From: Saprospiraceae bacterium
GTDB taxonomy: Bacteria > Bacteroidota > Bacteroidia > Chitinophagales > Saprospiraceae
Assembly (NCBI GenBank): GCA_029251525.1
Contig: JAQXDE010000016.1
Span: 186,001-250,000, forward strand
Length of the DNA stretch: 64,000 bases
Reading direction: 5' to 3'
How positions within the stretch are numbered: position 1 is the stretch's first letter; every line of letters starts with the position of its first letter. A model generated the notes under the pieces. The model saw only the letters and a list, made by a program, of their open reading frames with translations, was not told the DNA's origin and did not search any database. This document shows positions 8,451 through 17,371 of this stretch, one piece after another. The position numbers and the translations under genes are program-made.

Positions 8451-10886
8451 TTAATCAATCTCGTATCTGATATCTACGGAAAATGTAACATTAGTTCCAC
8501 TTGCTGCTGTTGTCTCTAACCATATCCAGCTGTCTGCTGGTATTGTGTCATCGCTTAAAGTCGCTGTATTACCTGTAGTGGTACTGTTTGTTGCGAGACT
8601 ATTAGTTAGAGAGTTTCCTGAATTATTTCTATTTGTACTATGTCTTAGCCTAAATGTAGTATTTGGTGAGGATCCTGTACTAACTGCGATAACTTCTTTA
8701 ACAGTTATGGCTACATCAGTTCTGAAAATGGTAATATCCTCAGAAGAGGTGGGTGATTCAATTGTTATCGTCTTAGAAAGAGATGAGTTTGAGGATCCAC
8801 TTGAACTTCCACCTGACTCAATTGAGACGATAGTTAAATTCATATTTTCAATATTCAAATCATTATTGTCATCAATATTTTCTGCCCACAATTCGATATA
8901 ATCGTTAGTAGAAAGTTCAAGAGTACCTGTAATATTTCTAGTTTGTAATTTATTACTACTATCGTTATGATGGGTATCATTTGCAGTCGTTAATGATGCT
9001 TCGGGAGATCCATTTTTGTAAATGTAGAAATAAATTAATTCATCTTTACCTTGATTATAAGAAGTAAAAGTACAATTGATTAAAAATGTTTTTGTTCCAC
9101 TGCCTGTATATCTCAATCTATTGTTTAAGGGCATGTCTACATTTTCTTCATTAATTAATGTGGTTGTACCTGATATTTTTTTAGGTACATCTTGGACCAA
9201 ATCGGTGGCAGCGGCATTTCCAGAGGCTAAATAGATGCTTCCTACAGCGTGGCTTCCACCAAGCCCGGCTGATGATGGATCAACCTCAACAATATCGCCA
9301 TCTGCTTGAACACCCAGTATTTTTATTGGAGATGCATCGTCATAAGTTCCACTTCCATAATTTGAAAACCTTACTTGTCCTCCTTCAACGTCAAGAAAGG
9401 CATCTGGAGAGACTGTTCCTATGCCTAAACTACCTGCGGGTAGTATTGCGATGTCATCTTGACCCGGATGGCCATTATTATCATTCTCAATTCCTATTTT
9501 GAGAAGAGAATTTTCAGAACCACTACCATTTCCACTTCCATCATCCGAGTATTCAATATAACCGTAGTCGCTACCAGCATTTGATTTACTTTGAAATACG
9601 ATAGATTGTGAACCTCCTGAGTTTCCTTTTTCTAAAAATATAGTTCCATTTGTAGCAGAAGCTGCTGTTCCTGTTGATTCAAAGATATGTAAAGGTTTTG
9701 TAGGGGAGTTTAATCCAATTCCTACATGATCATCTTCTACCGCAAAAACAATTGTTCCGTTATCTGAAACAAAGAAATCTCCAGTACCAGTGCTATTAAA
9801 TTCTACATCAAAATTCCCAAGAGAAACTTCTCTATTGGCATCTAAGGTTCCATCGGTATTGTAAATATTATCAGATGAGCTTCCTGAAGCTAATTCATCA
9901 ATTGCAGCTTGAGCATCTGTGGCTGTTAGTCCAGAAGTTGAATTATCATAAGGAATATTTGAGGAGTTTAAGGTTAGAGGGACAAAAACGGAGCCGTTAA
10001 AATATAAAATATCTCCACTTGCTATTGAGCCAGCAGAAACATCAAGCATATCATTGACAAGGCTAGTAGAAGCTGGAGTAGATCGTATTCTAAACCAGGC
10101 TGAAACACGACCTGAAGTTCCTGGTGTTGAAGCTGAAATAGTATTAAAATTTGCAATATCTCCTGCTGTAAATGATAAAGGGGTACCAAATGTAGTAAAC
10201 CCATTTTCAGTGCCTGAGTTAGTCACTTGATAGGAAGATAAGGAAGTATTGGTGTTTTTAATTATTCTTACAGTGGTATTAACACCACCTTCATGGTCTA
10301 AAGACATTGCGAATAGTTCACAATCGACTGGAATCACAATTCCATGTCCCAATGGCGTATTATCACCATTACCAAAGGACCACTCCGTTGCACCGTTCGT
10401 AGCGATTGCAGCTGATTCTTCAGCAAAAATATTAAAAACGGTATAATCACCAGCAGCACTAGCAGCTGTAGGTACAAAATTACTCCCATCCCAAACTAAG
10501 TAATCTCCACTCGAAGGAGTAGAAGAGGTAATATCAACGTCAGAATGAACATCGATAGAGCCATAAATATCAGGTTCAATTTCTGCAATTGCAGCTTGGA
10601 CATCAGTAGCGACGATTGTGCCGACTGGAGTGAAAGGAACTTCGGATGCATTTTGATCATCAGTATCTGTATCCTGAATAATAACCCATATGGTTCCATT
10701 CCATTGATAATGGTTATTGGTGGATTGAACAAACACCGTTTTACAGTCAAAGGAATTGGTTGATGGATCAAAGGCGTTCATAGATGCAACTGTGGCAAAC
10801 TCACAATAACCCCAGCCTCCAACTGCCTGTGCATTGGATGTAATAACGTACAAAACTGAAAAAATCAGGGGGATAATTTTTTTCAT
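8451..10886 (-). CDS. Large secreted tail-fibre-like protein
   Basis: 811 aa with a signal peptide ending near TSNAQ. The chain alternates short modules known from phage tail fibres and trimeric adhesins: ATDVQAAIAEIE near residue 95 and ATDAQAAIDELA near 325, VGIGLNSPTKPLHIFE near 390, LGIGTVSPDAFLDVEG near 485, and repeated D-Y-L-V-W-D-G-S-N-F-V-P or I-L-Y-F-N-G-S-V-F-V-P segments. About residues 545-690 look like a TNF/C1q-like jelly-roll (LRYTGSGTKTFLINCTF). A last Ser/Thr-rich beta domain ends in FSVDIRYEID. No T9SS sorting domain is seen. Adhesin or surface-fibre function is an inference from module resemblance. The gene sits between two other secreted proteins with related motifs. Confidence 0.75.
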   Translation of the reverse strand: MKKIIPLIFSVLYVITSNAQAVGGWGYCEFATVASMNAFDPSTNSFDCKTVFVQSTNNHYQWNGTIWVIIQDTDTDDQNASEVPFTPVGTIVATDVQAAIAEIEPDIYGSIDVHSDVDITSSTPSSGDYLVWDGSNFVPTAASAAGDYTVFNIFAEESAAIATNGATEWSFGNGDNTPLGHGIVIPVDCELFAMSLDHEGGVNTTVRIIKNTNTSLSSYQVTNSGTENGFTTFGTPLSFTAGDIANFNTISASTPGTSGRVSAWFRIRSTPASTSLVNDMLDVSAGSIASGDILYFNGSVFVPLTLNSSNIPYDNSTSGLTATDAQAAIDELASGSSSDNIYNTDGTLDANREVSLGNFDVEFNSTGTGDFFVSDNGTIVFAVEDDHVGIGLNSPTKPLHIFESTGTAASATNGTIFLEKGNSGGSQSIVFQSKSNAGSDYGYIEYSDDGSGNGSGSENSLLKIGIENDNNGHPGQDDIAILPAGSLGIGTVSPDAFLDVEGGQVRFSNYGSGTYDDASPIKILGVQADGDIVEVDPSSAGLGGSHAVGSIYLASGNAAATDLVQDVPKKISGTTTLINEENVDMPLNNRLRYTGSGTKTFLINCTFTSYNQGKDELIYFYIYKNGSPEASLTTANDTHHNDSSNKLQTRNITGTLELSTNDYIELWAENIDDNNDLNIENMNLTIVSIESGGSSSGSSNSSLSKTITIESPTSSEDITIFRTDVAITVKEVIAVSTGSSPNTTFRLRHSTNRNNSGNSLTNSLATNSTTTGNTATLSDDTIPADSWIWLETTAASGTNVTFSVDIRYEID

Positions 10887-10989
10887 TATTTTTTTCTTAA
10901 GAGCTTACCAGTTGTTAGTTTTTTAATTTTCTGTAAAAATTAAATTTCGAGACAAATAATAAAGACCATAATTAGTTTGATTTAATAAA

Positions 10990-11031
10990 AATTCCGAGAT
11001 CGCCATTTTAATAATAGACGACCTCGAAATT
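10990..11031 (-). terminator. Terminator after the 280-aa secreted protein gene
   Basis: On the minus strand aatttcgaggtcg pairs with cgatctcggaatt (13 bp including two G-U pairs) around a 16-nt loop, followed by T-rich sequence. It lies just downstream of the stop at 11055. Confidence 0.65.
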
Positions 11032-11054
11032 CTATTTTACGGAACTTTTAGTTA

Positions 11055-11897
11055 TTAGTTACTAATAAAGAAAAGTACTCCTACTGCAGATGTCGCAGGT
11101 AAGCCAAAAGTATTATTTACGGCTGCTCTTACAAGCCCCTCTTCACCAGAACCTAACGCTGTTGCTGCGGAATTCAATTCAGTGATATTAGCTACAGTTG
11201 GAATGTTTGCCATATCTAACTGTGCCACGGTGCCATCTGTGGTGGTTATATCAATCGTACCATCACTAGTTACACTAATACCTTTAATTACGTTGGTCCA
11301 TGTCAAGGTTCCAGTACCATTAGTCACAGGTACATACCCGTTATTACCACTTGTGGCCGCTCCAGTTAATTCAACAGAGAAAGGATCCGCTGATGTACCA
11401 GTACCAGTAACAGTAATACTACTATTGGCAGCGTCTACATAATCATCTAACTCAGATAGATCGATGTCGGTTCCGTCACCATCAACATCTGTAAATGTTA
11501 GAACGTTTGTATTTGCAACGTATGAAATAGTCGCATCTGATTCAAACGTGATTGTAGCAACACCATCCACAATAACTGTAGACAATTCAGTCTCCGGTGT
11601 TAGAATGTTAGTAATTGGATCTACTAGGTTTGTGATATCAACTGCAATCCAGTGCGTACCTGCTGTAACTGGTGTTCCCGCTGCATCAGTACCTGTTGGG
11701 TCATAGTAATAAAGAATTTGAGTATCTTTATCATAAGCTAAATTACCTTCATTGACAGTGACTGTATTGAGGCCTACAATCAAGTTTGGGTTTCCATCAA
11801 CATGAATAACACCAGCACCACCTTCGATGGCTTGTCCAAAAACTGTTGCTCCCATAAAGCAAAATGCTGAAAGCATGAATAAAATTTTCTTTCTCAT
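11055..11897 (-). CDS. Secreted tail-fibre-like repeat protein
   Basis: 280 aa from the ATG at 11897; an upstream in-frame TTG at 11903 would add two residues before the signal peptide and is less likely. The signal peptide ends near TVFGQ. The mature protein is Thr/Val/Asp-rich and low in Lys, with short beta repeats such as TNVLTFTDVDGDGTDIDLS and SVELTGAATSGNNGYVPVT. This composition is typical of bacteroidete surface or phage-tail-fibre-like repeats. It carries no catalytic motif and no T9SS domain. Neighbours on both sides are secreted proteins with similar composition, and its own terminator lies downstream. The function is unknown; a surface-structure component is the best inference. 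Confidence 0.7.
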   Translation of the reverse strand: MRKKILFMLSAFCFMGATVFGQAIEGGAGVIHVDGNPNLIVGLNTVTVNEGNLAYDKDTQILYYYDPTGTDAAGTPVTAGTHWIAVDITNLVDPITNILTPETELSTVIVDGVATITFESDATISYVANTNVLTFTDVDGDGTDIDLSELDDYVDAANSSITVTGTGTSADPFSVELTGAATSGNNGYVPVTNGTGTLTWTNVIKGISVTSDGTIDITTTDGTVAQLDMANIPTVANITELNSAATALGSGEEGLVRAAVNNTFGLPATSAVGVLFFISN

Positions 11898-11998
11898 AAT
11901 CAAGAGTTATTTAATAATTAGTAGATAAAATATAAAAAAATGAGATTTCCACCTCATGAAATCCGAATTGATAAAATATTTGAAGATTTAAAAAGAAG

Positions 11999-12028
11999 AT
12001 AGCTGATGTTTGTTGGAACATCAGCTAT
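11999..12028 (-). terminator. Terminator after the 173-aa secreted protein gene
   Basis: Perfect 12-bp stem atagctgatgtt/aacatcagctat with a 6-nt loop. The minus strand continues cttcttttt, so it ends the transcript of the gene stopping at 12110. Confidence 0.8.
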
Positions 12029-12109
12029 TTACCAAATAACGAAGAATGATAGTAGAGAGAGAGAAATATTTTATAAGTTTTTCATTTTAAATTGCTCAAT
12101 TGTATGTTG

Positions 12110-12631
12110 TTACATCCCTTCATATAAAGTAATGATACATCCACTACATCCAAATACACCCGCAGGGTCAGTATAAAAAGATTCACCATTGACAAGTCCC
12201 GAAGCTCTTGCTTCCGCAATGGTTTTAAATGTTCCTTTGGGTAACTTATCAGCTAAAGCTTCAATTGCATTCTGAACATTTTCTTCAATTGTCCCATTAT
12301 TATTTACATCAAAATTTGGATTTAATGGTACTTCAAAGGCATTTTGAAGCTCGTTGGTATTACTTGTATCGTAAGTAAAATTAACATAGTCCAAAAAGCT
12401 GTTCATGAGCATATACCGAATCTCTCCTGAAGCGGGATCTACAACAACAAAAGCTGAATCTCCTTGCATTAATTGGTTCATATCTTCAAATCTAATCGGA
12501 TCCTCATTTGGTTCCGATGGTTTCACGTGTAAAGTGTTGGTTGGGTCATCCGTTCCAATACCTACTTGTGCTTTCACATAAAAAGATGTGAAAAGGAATA
12601 GGACAAGTCCTAAAAATTTTCTTTTTTTCAT
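12110..12631 (-). CDS. Small secreted tail-fibre-like protein
   Basis: 173 aa with a signal peptide ending near FYVKAQ. The mature N-terminus VGIGTDDPTNTLHVK is the VGIGTxxPxxxLxV module that also occurs twice in the 811-aa protein of this cluster and is common in tail-fibre-like and adhesin proteins. Near residues 105-130 it has NNNGTIEENVQNAIEALADKL, related to the xVQxAIxEL module. The C-terminus GVFGCSGCIITLYEGM holds a CxxC pair. No T9SS domain. It is the first gene of the minus-strand secreted-protein group, divergent from the ABC-F gene. The function is unknown. Confidence 0.7.
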   Translation of the reverse strand: MKKRKFLGLVLFLFTSFYVKAQVGIGTDDPTNTLHVKPSEPNEDPIRFEDMNQLMQGDSAFVVVDPASGEIRYMLMNSFLDYVNFTYDTSNTNELQNAFEVPLNPNFDVNNNGTIEENVQNAIEALADKLPKGTFKTIAEARASGLVNGESFYTDPAGVFGCSGCIITLYEGM

Positions 12632-12820
12632 GGATTATGTATTTAATGGTTATGTCTTAGTTGTAGACAAAATCATGCCATAAGAAATTAAATATTAGAC
12701 AAAAAATAATTTAATTTCATTTTATCCATTTGTTACCTCCCCTTTACAGATATTTTATTTTTTTATTAAAATAAATTTCTAAAAAATAGAAATAGATTAT
12801 CTCCTCAAAAAAAGTATTTC

Positions 12821-12828
12821 TACTTTTG
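12821..12828 (+). promoter_or_regulatory. Candidate -7 element of the ABC-F gene
   Basis: TACTTTTG matches the Bacteroidota -7 consensus TAnnTTTG and ends 5 nt before the ATG at 12834, so the transcript would have almost no leader. No clear TTG -33 element is seen at the usual spacing. Confidence 0.4.
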
Positions 12829-12833
12829 TGTCT

Positions 12834-14741
12834 ATGATTTCAGCAAATAACATTTTTATAAAATATGGTGACCGAATTTTATTAGATAAAATCAATCTAG
12901 TGATTGGTGACAAGGATAAGGTAGGTTTAGTTGGAAGGAATGGGTCAGGGAAATCTACTATTATGAAAGTAATAGCGAGTTATATTAATCCGGATTCAGG
13001 GGAAGTAATTATTCCTGGCGGTAAAACTATCGGTTATCTTCATCAGGATATGGACCTTCCCAAAGGGAAAACTGTCATGGAAGAGGCTCTTACTGCATTT
13101 GACGAGGTAAAGAAATTAGAAAGAAGGTTAGTTGAACTAAACGAAGAAGTAGCTACCAGAACAGATTATGAGTCTGAGAGTTACTCTAAACTGTTGAATG
13201 AATTATCAGAATGTGGTGATCGTTTCCATATTTTAGGAGGAGAATCAATGGAGGCGGATGCTGAAAAAGTGTTAAAAGGCTTAGGTTTTAAAAGTTCAGA
13301 TATGAGTCGATTGACCGACGAATTTAGTGGAGGTTGGCAAATGAGAATTGAATTAACTAAAATGCTCTTAAAGCATCCTGATTACCTGCTTTTGGATGAG
13401 CCTACTAATCATCTTGATATTGAATCTATTATTTGGTTAGAGAAATTTTTGAAAAATTATTCTGGAGCCGTAGTAACCATTTCTCACGATAAGCAATTCT
13501 TGGATAATGTGACTAAGCGAACTATAGAATTAGAGTGGGGGAAATTGTTTGACTATAAAGCGTCGTATACTGATTTCGTCAATTTGAGAATAGAGCGAAG
13601 AGAGATTTTAGAGCAAGCCTATAAAAATCAACAAAAAGTTATTGCTGAAAAAGAAAGAACAATTACTCGATTCATGGCAAAAGCGACCAAAACCAAAATG
13701 GCGCAAAGCATGAAGAAACAATTAGATAAAGTTGAACGAATTGAAATCGATTCTGCTGATAATCGGTCAATGGTATTAAAGTTTCCACCAGCACCTCGGT
13801 CCGGACAGGTTGCAGTTGAGTCCTATAATGTCAATAAAAATTACGGTAGTCTTGAAATACTAAAAGATATTAATTTAAAATTAGATCGAGGAGATCGAAT
13901 TGCTTTTGTTGGTCAGAATGGGCAAGGAAAAACAACCTTAGCAAGAATGCTTGTCAATGATTTGGCAGCTACCTCTGGCGAAATCAAGTTAGGACATAAT
14001 ATTGAAATTGGATATTATGCACAAAATCAAGCAGAAGCTTTAGATTCAAAATTGACTTTGCTCCAGACTATGGAGAATGCGGCTCCTGCTGAGATGCGTA
14101 CAAAAGTAAGAGGTATCCTAGGGGCTTTTATGTTTAGCGGTGAAGATGCAGAGAAAAAAGTTTCTGTTCTTTCAGGAGGTGAAAAAGCTCGAATGGCAAT
14201 GGCTTGTTTACTACTTCGTCCTTTTAACCTATTGGTTTTAGATGAGCCGACGAATCACTTGGACATTAATTCTAAGGAAATCCTTAAAGATGCTTTGCAA
14301 GATTATGATGGTACATTGATTATTGTTTCACATGATCGAGATTTCCTAGCAGGTTTAACTAATAAGACCTTAGAATTTAGAGACAAACAACTGCATACAT
14401 ACTTGGGTGACATCAATTTTTATTTGAAAAAAAGAGCCATGGATAATATGCGTGAAGTAGAAATGGCAACTAAGGCGAAAAAGGCTCTTGAAACTAAAAA
14501 TAATGAGAAACCAGAACTAGATTATGAAACTAAAAAACGTTTGCAAAGAGCAGTTCAAAACGCAGAGAGAAAAATCGAAAAATTAGAAGATCAAATTGCT
14601 GAATGGGATGTAAAGATGGCTAAGACTGAATTTTATGAACAACCTGATTCTCAAAAGCAAATTGAAAAATATCAAGATTTAAAAAAGGATTTAGATAAGG
14701 CAATGGAAGATTGGGAAAATGCGCAGGCTCAATTGGAATAA
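12834..14741 (+). CDS. ABC-F family ATP-binding protein
   Basis: 635 aa from the ATG at 12834 (MISANNIFIKYGD); an in-frame GTG at 12828 overlaps the candidate -7 element and is unlikely. Two ABC ATPase domains lie in tandem without membrane segments: Walker A GRNGSGKST and GQNGQGKTT, signatures FSGGWQMR and LSGGEKAR, and two LLLDEPTNHLD/LVLDEPTNHLD Walker B stretches. The linker between them and a charged C-terminal coiled coil (about 545-635) complete the ABC-F plan. ABC-F proteins act on the ribosome (translation factors or antibiotic protection) rather than in transport. The subtype, possibly Uup-like given the C-terminal coiled coil, cannot be fixed by eye. Confidence 0.92.
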   Translation: MISANNIFIKYGDRILLDKINLVIGDKDKVGLVGRNGSGKSTIMKVIASYINPDSGEVIIPGGKTIGYLHQDMDLPKGKTVMEEALTAFDEVKKLERRLVELNEEVATRTDYESESYSKLLNELSECGDRFHILGGESMEADAEKVLKGLGFKSSDMSRLTDEFSGGWQMRIELTKMLLKHPDYLLLDEPTNHLDIESIIWLEKFLKNYSGAVVTISHDKQFLDNVTKRTIELEWGKLFDYKASYTDFVNLRIERREILEQAYKNQQKVIAEKERTITRFMAKATKTKMAQSMKKQLDKVERIEIDSADNRSMVLKFPPAPRSGQVAVESYNVNKNYGSLEILKDINLKLDRGDRIAFVGQNGQGKTTLARMLVNDLAATSGEIKLGHNIEIGYYAQNQAEALDSKLTLLQTMENAAPAEMRTKVRGILGAFMFSGEDAEKKVSVLSGGEKARMAMACLLLRPFNLLVLDEPTNHLDINSKEILKDALQDYDGTLIIVSHDRDFLAGLTNKTLEFRDKQLHTYLGDINFYLKKRAMDNMREVEMATKAKKALETKNNEKPELDYETKKRLQRAVQNAERKIEKLEDQIAEWDVKMAKTEFYEQPDSQKQIEKYQDLKKDLDKAMEDWENAQAQLE

Positions 14742-14747
14742 AAGTAT

Positions 14748-14779
14748 TCCATAGTTAGATGTAATGGTTTAACTATGGA
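14748..14779. terminator. Weak hairpin between convergent genes
   Basis: tccatagtt (14748-14756) pairs with aactatgga (14771-14779) around a 14-nt loop. It spans the gap between the ABC-F gene and the GT39-type gene. No strong T-run follows, so it is a tentative terminator. Confidence 0.4.
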
Positions 14780-16461
14780 CTTCGTTTAAAGAAGACAAAA
14801 CCATTTTTTTTTCTAATTTCTTTGATATCATCAAAATTTCTCAAACCTCCATCATTATTTATTTTTGTTATAAAATAGACTTCTCGATCAATTTTCCCTT
14901 CTGTTAGCCATTTGTAACTTCTGTTTTCTTTTTTTAAACGATTTGGTTTTTTGGTATAAAAAAGTGGAGCATAGCTTTTAAATCCAACATTTTTCACGTA
15001 AACATTTTTCCCCTCCAATGATTTGTAAAACTCAATAACTGCATTTTGAGAATAGCCTTCAATTTTATTAATAAAAAATATTAAACTTAGAGTAATAAAA
15101 ATAGCAGATCCACCAAAAAGTAAAACAATGTTTTTACGGAAAGAATATTTTTTTGAAAGATCTTCTTTCCAGAAAATAAAAACAGAGAATAAAGTTGTGA
15201 TGAGGAGAGTTAGTCCTGGAGTAATATCCCAAAATGACCAAGTTATATCGGCCTCTAGATTCCCCATAACGAATAAATCTTTTTCAAAAAGTGGTTTCAG
15301 TATCTCAATATTTTTACCAGCAAAAGGTAAAGTGATAAAAATAAGTGAAATTATAAGGCCTACAAATAACAATGCAATTATAACTTTAAAATGTATTTTT
15401 TTTCTGTTTTCAGTAATAGAAAACAGATAGGTGGCTGATAAATAAGTCAGAGGGAAATAGCAGAGCGAAGAATAATGAACGATTTTAGATTGTACAATTG
15501 AAAATAAAATTAAAACGACCCAGAATAAAATCAACATCCATTTTCGATAATCAATTTGCCATTTTTGTGATTCAGAATTTAGTGGGAGAGGAGATTTCCA
15601 GAGTGTTGGAATCGCAAAGATGGAAGCTGGAAAACAACCGAGTAAAAGTACTACAAAATGATACCCTAGGAAACCTCCATGTCCTGCATCAGGTGTACTA
15701 AATAAGCGAATTTGGTAGTTTGTGAATTCTTTAATAAACCAACTTCCGTTTATAATCCATTCCACTCCAAACCAAAGTGCGGTTACCAAAAGTGTTGCAA
15801 GGCTGTAAATTAAGATTTGTGAAGCTGTGAAGTACATTTTGAATTTCACACTAAGCCAGTAAACAAATCCAGTTAGACCAACTAATAAAATTGCTATTGG
15901 TCCTTTTGTCAAAACTGCTAATCCTAATAAGATACCTCCAAAAAAGATTTGCTTATTTTTTTTATAAAATGATTTTACTTGTCCATGATTTTCTTGGTTT
16001 GAAAAACTTAAAATTAAATAATTTATACTGCAAAAAATTAAAAGGTTGAACCATGGATCTATTATTCCAGAACGAAAGTATAAATGAGGTAGAATAGAAC
16101 CTAAATATGCTAATACCCAAATCCATCCAAAGGATCGCCCATGTAGTTTTTTACCTGTAGAAAATAAAAAAAGGAGGGTTGTTATTCCACAAACTGCATT
16201 TGGAAATCGTGCTGCAAACTCATTTATTCCAAAGAGTTTCATTGCCAAGACTTGCATCCAAATAAATAATGGTGGTTTCTCCCAAAAAGGTAAGTAATCA
16301 ATTTGTACATGGAAGTAATCGCCAGAGACAATCATTTCTCTGGCTGCTTCTGCAAAGTTTATCTCATCCCAGTCAAATAGGTGAACACTGCCTAAGAATG
16401 GTAAGTAAAATAGGGTTCCCAGCAATAAGATTATTAAATAGTCATTTTTTAATTTCCCCAT
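14773..16461 (-). CDS. GT39-family (ArnT/PMT-like) membrane glycosyltransferase
   Basis: 562 aa with about 11-12 membrane segments. The first periplasmic loop carries the acidic GT39/ArnT motif (LFDWDEINFAEAAREM), then the PFWEKPPLF segment seen in ArnT-like enzymes, and SGIIDPWFN. The C-terminal third is a soluble domain. Such enzymes move a sugar from a polyprenyl-phosphate donor onto lipid A or other periplasmic acceptors. Its start overlaps the end of the upstream RluA-type gene by 13 nt, indicating translational coupling. It is the last gene of the polysaccharide block, consistent with envelope decoration. The acceptor is unknown. Confidence 0.85.
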   Translation of the reverse strand: MGKLKNDYLIILLLGTLFYLPFLGSVHLFDWDEINFAEAAREMIVSGDYFHVQIDYLPFWEKPPLFIWMQVLAMKLFGINEFAARFPNAVCGITTLLFLFSTGKKLHGRSFGWIWVLAYLGSILPHLYFRSGIIDPWFNLLIFCSINYLILSFSNQENHGQVKSFYKKNKQIFFGGILLGLAVLTKGPIAILLVGLTGFVYWLSVKFKMYFTASQILIYSLATLLVTALWFGVEWIINGSWFIKEFTNYQIRLFSTPDAGHGGFLGYHFVVLLLGCFPASIFAIPTLWKSPLPLNSESQKWQIDYRKWMLILFWVVLILFSIVQSKIVHYSSLCYFPLTYLSATYLFSITENRKKIHFKVIIALLFVGLIISLIFITLPFAGKNIEILKPLFEKDLFVMGNLEADITWSFWDITPGLTLLITTLFSVFIFWKEDLSKKYSFRKNIVLLFGGSAIFITLSLIFFINKIEGYSQNAVIEFYKSLEGKNVYVKNVGFKSYAPLFYTKKPNRLKKENRSYKWLTEGKIDREVYFITKINNDGGLRNFDDIKEIRKKNGFVFFKRSP

Positions 16462-17177
16462 TTTCGTAATTGGTTAAGCACCGCACGAAAGTCTTTTGGC
16501 AATTCAGCTTTTAAAGTCATCTTTTTATTTGAAGAAGGGTGGTTGAAAGTTACTTTTGTAGCATGAAGAGTAGTTCGACTCATCAGAGGTCTTTCTTCAA
16601 TTACATCTTTTCCTCTTCGATATTTTTTCATTTTTATTTCTGAAAGTAGAAAAGCATCCTTTCGACCATACAGAGAATCAACAGCTAGAGGATAACCGAT
16701 TACTTCAAAATGGACTCTAACCTGATGTGTTCTTCCTGTTTTAATATTTGCCTCCACTAGAGTATAATTTTTAAATCGTTCTATCACCTGATAAAGGGTC
16801 AAAGAAGGTTTTCCTCTACTGGCAATAATCATTCGACCCTTATCTCTCATATTACTAGCAATTGGTTGATTGATTTCTCCTTCTTCCTTGTGGACAGCTC
16901 CTTCAACAAGAGCAAGATATATTTTGTCAACGGTTCTAGCCTCGAATTGCATACTCAAGTTCCGGTGAGCTGCTGCATTTTTTGCAAAAATAATTACTCC
17001 ACTTGTTTCCTTATCCAATCGGTGGACAATAAAAATATCTTCTAATCTATTTCTTAAAAAAGTAACAAGGTTGGGTCTTTCTGCAACAAAGCGATCAGGG
17101 ATTGTTAAGTAATGAGCAGGTTTATTTAAAACGATAATATCATCATCTTCAAATATAATAGAAGGTTGATTCTTCAT
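16449..17177 (-). CDS. RluA-family pseudouridine synthase
   Basis: 242 aa. The catalytic motif HRLDKETSGVIIFAKN carries the active-site Asp, followed by a conserved KIYLALVEG segment and GRTHQVRVHFEVIGYPLAVDSLYG. It begins directly with the catalytic domain (IIFEDDDIIVLNKPAH) and lacks an S4 domain, as in RluA or short RluC/D-like enzymes. Substrate rRNA or tRNA sites cannot be told by eye. The gene lies inside a surface-polysaccharide block and overlaps the GT39-type gene by 13 nt, so the pairing is probably a matter of shared transcription rather than function. Confidence 0.88.
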   Translation of the reverse strand: MKNQPSIIFEDDDIIVLNKPAHYLTIPDRFVAERPNLVTFLRNRLEDIFIVHRLDKETSGVIIFAKNAAAHRNLSMQFEARTVDKIYLALVEGAVHKEEGEINQPIASNMRDKGRMIIASRGKPSLTLYQVIERFKNYTLVEANIKTGRTHQVRVHFEVIGYPLAVDSLYGRKDAFLLSEIKMKKYRRGKDVIEERPLMSRTTLHATKVTFNHPSSNKKMTLKAELPKDFRAVLNQLRKWGN

Positions 17178-17235
17178 GGATGTTTGATTATATGAATTTA
17201 GGAATGCAGTGTTTACTTTTATTCCTATTTTTTTT

Positions 17236-17367
17236 TTAGAAAAAAAGTATTTTTAAGAAAAAGGCAGCTAAAGAAAAGAAAACCATACCCAATGCTATCA
17301 ATTCTAGTATCCGATTAGATTCGGTCATGCCATATTTATTTTTATCTTCTTGGCTAGGTTTAAACAT
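17236..17367 (-). CDS. 43-aa single-pass membrane protein
   Basis: Too short for many gene callers. ATG at 17367, 4 nt after the stop of the glycosyltransferase gene. The product has a charged N-terminal half (MFKPSQEDKNKYGMTESN) and one C-terminal membrane helix (about residues 20-42, LIALGMVFFSLAAFFLKILFF). A longer frame from 17478 overlaps the glycosyltransferase out of frame and is unlikely. The layout resembles small bacteroidete membrane proteins of the DUF6728 type, but the match is only by length and plan. Position suggests co-translation within the polysaccharide operon. Confidence 0.55.
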   Translation of the reverse strand: MFKPSQEDKNKYGMTESNRILELIALGMVFFSLAAFFLKILFF

Positions 17368-17371
17368 ATTA

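Noticed and set aside
11898-11903. TTG extension of the 280-aa secreted protein
   Set aside because: ATG at 11897 gives a clean signal peptide; the extension adds only two residues and has no support.
5854-12631. The tail-fibre-like proteins as part of a prophage
   Set aside because: All carry signal peptides, have separate terminators, and no other phage genes are nearby.
12828-12833. GTG extension of the ABC-F gene
   Set aside because: It overlaps the candidate -7 element; ATG at 12834 matches the family start.
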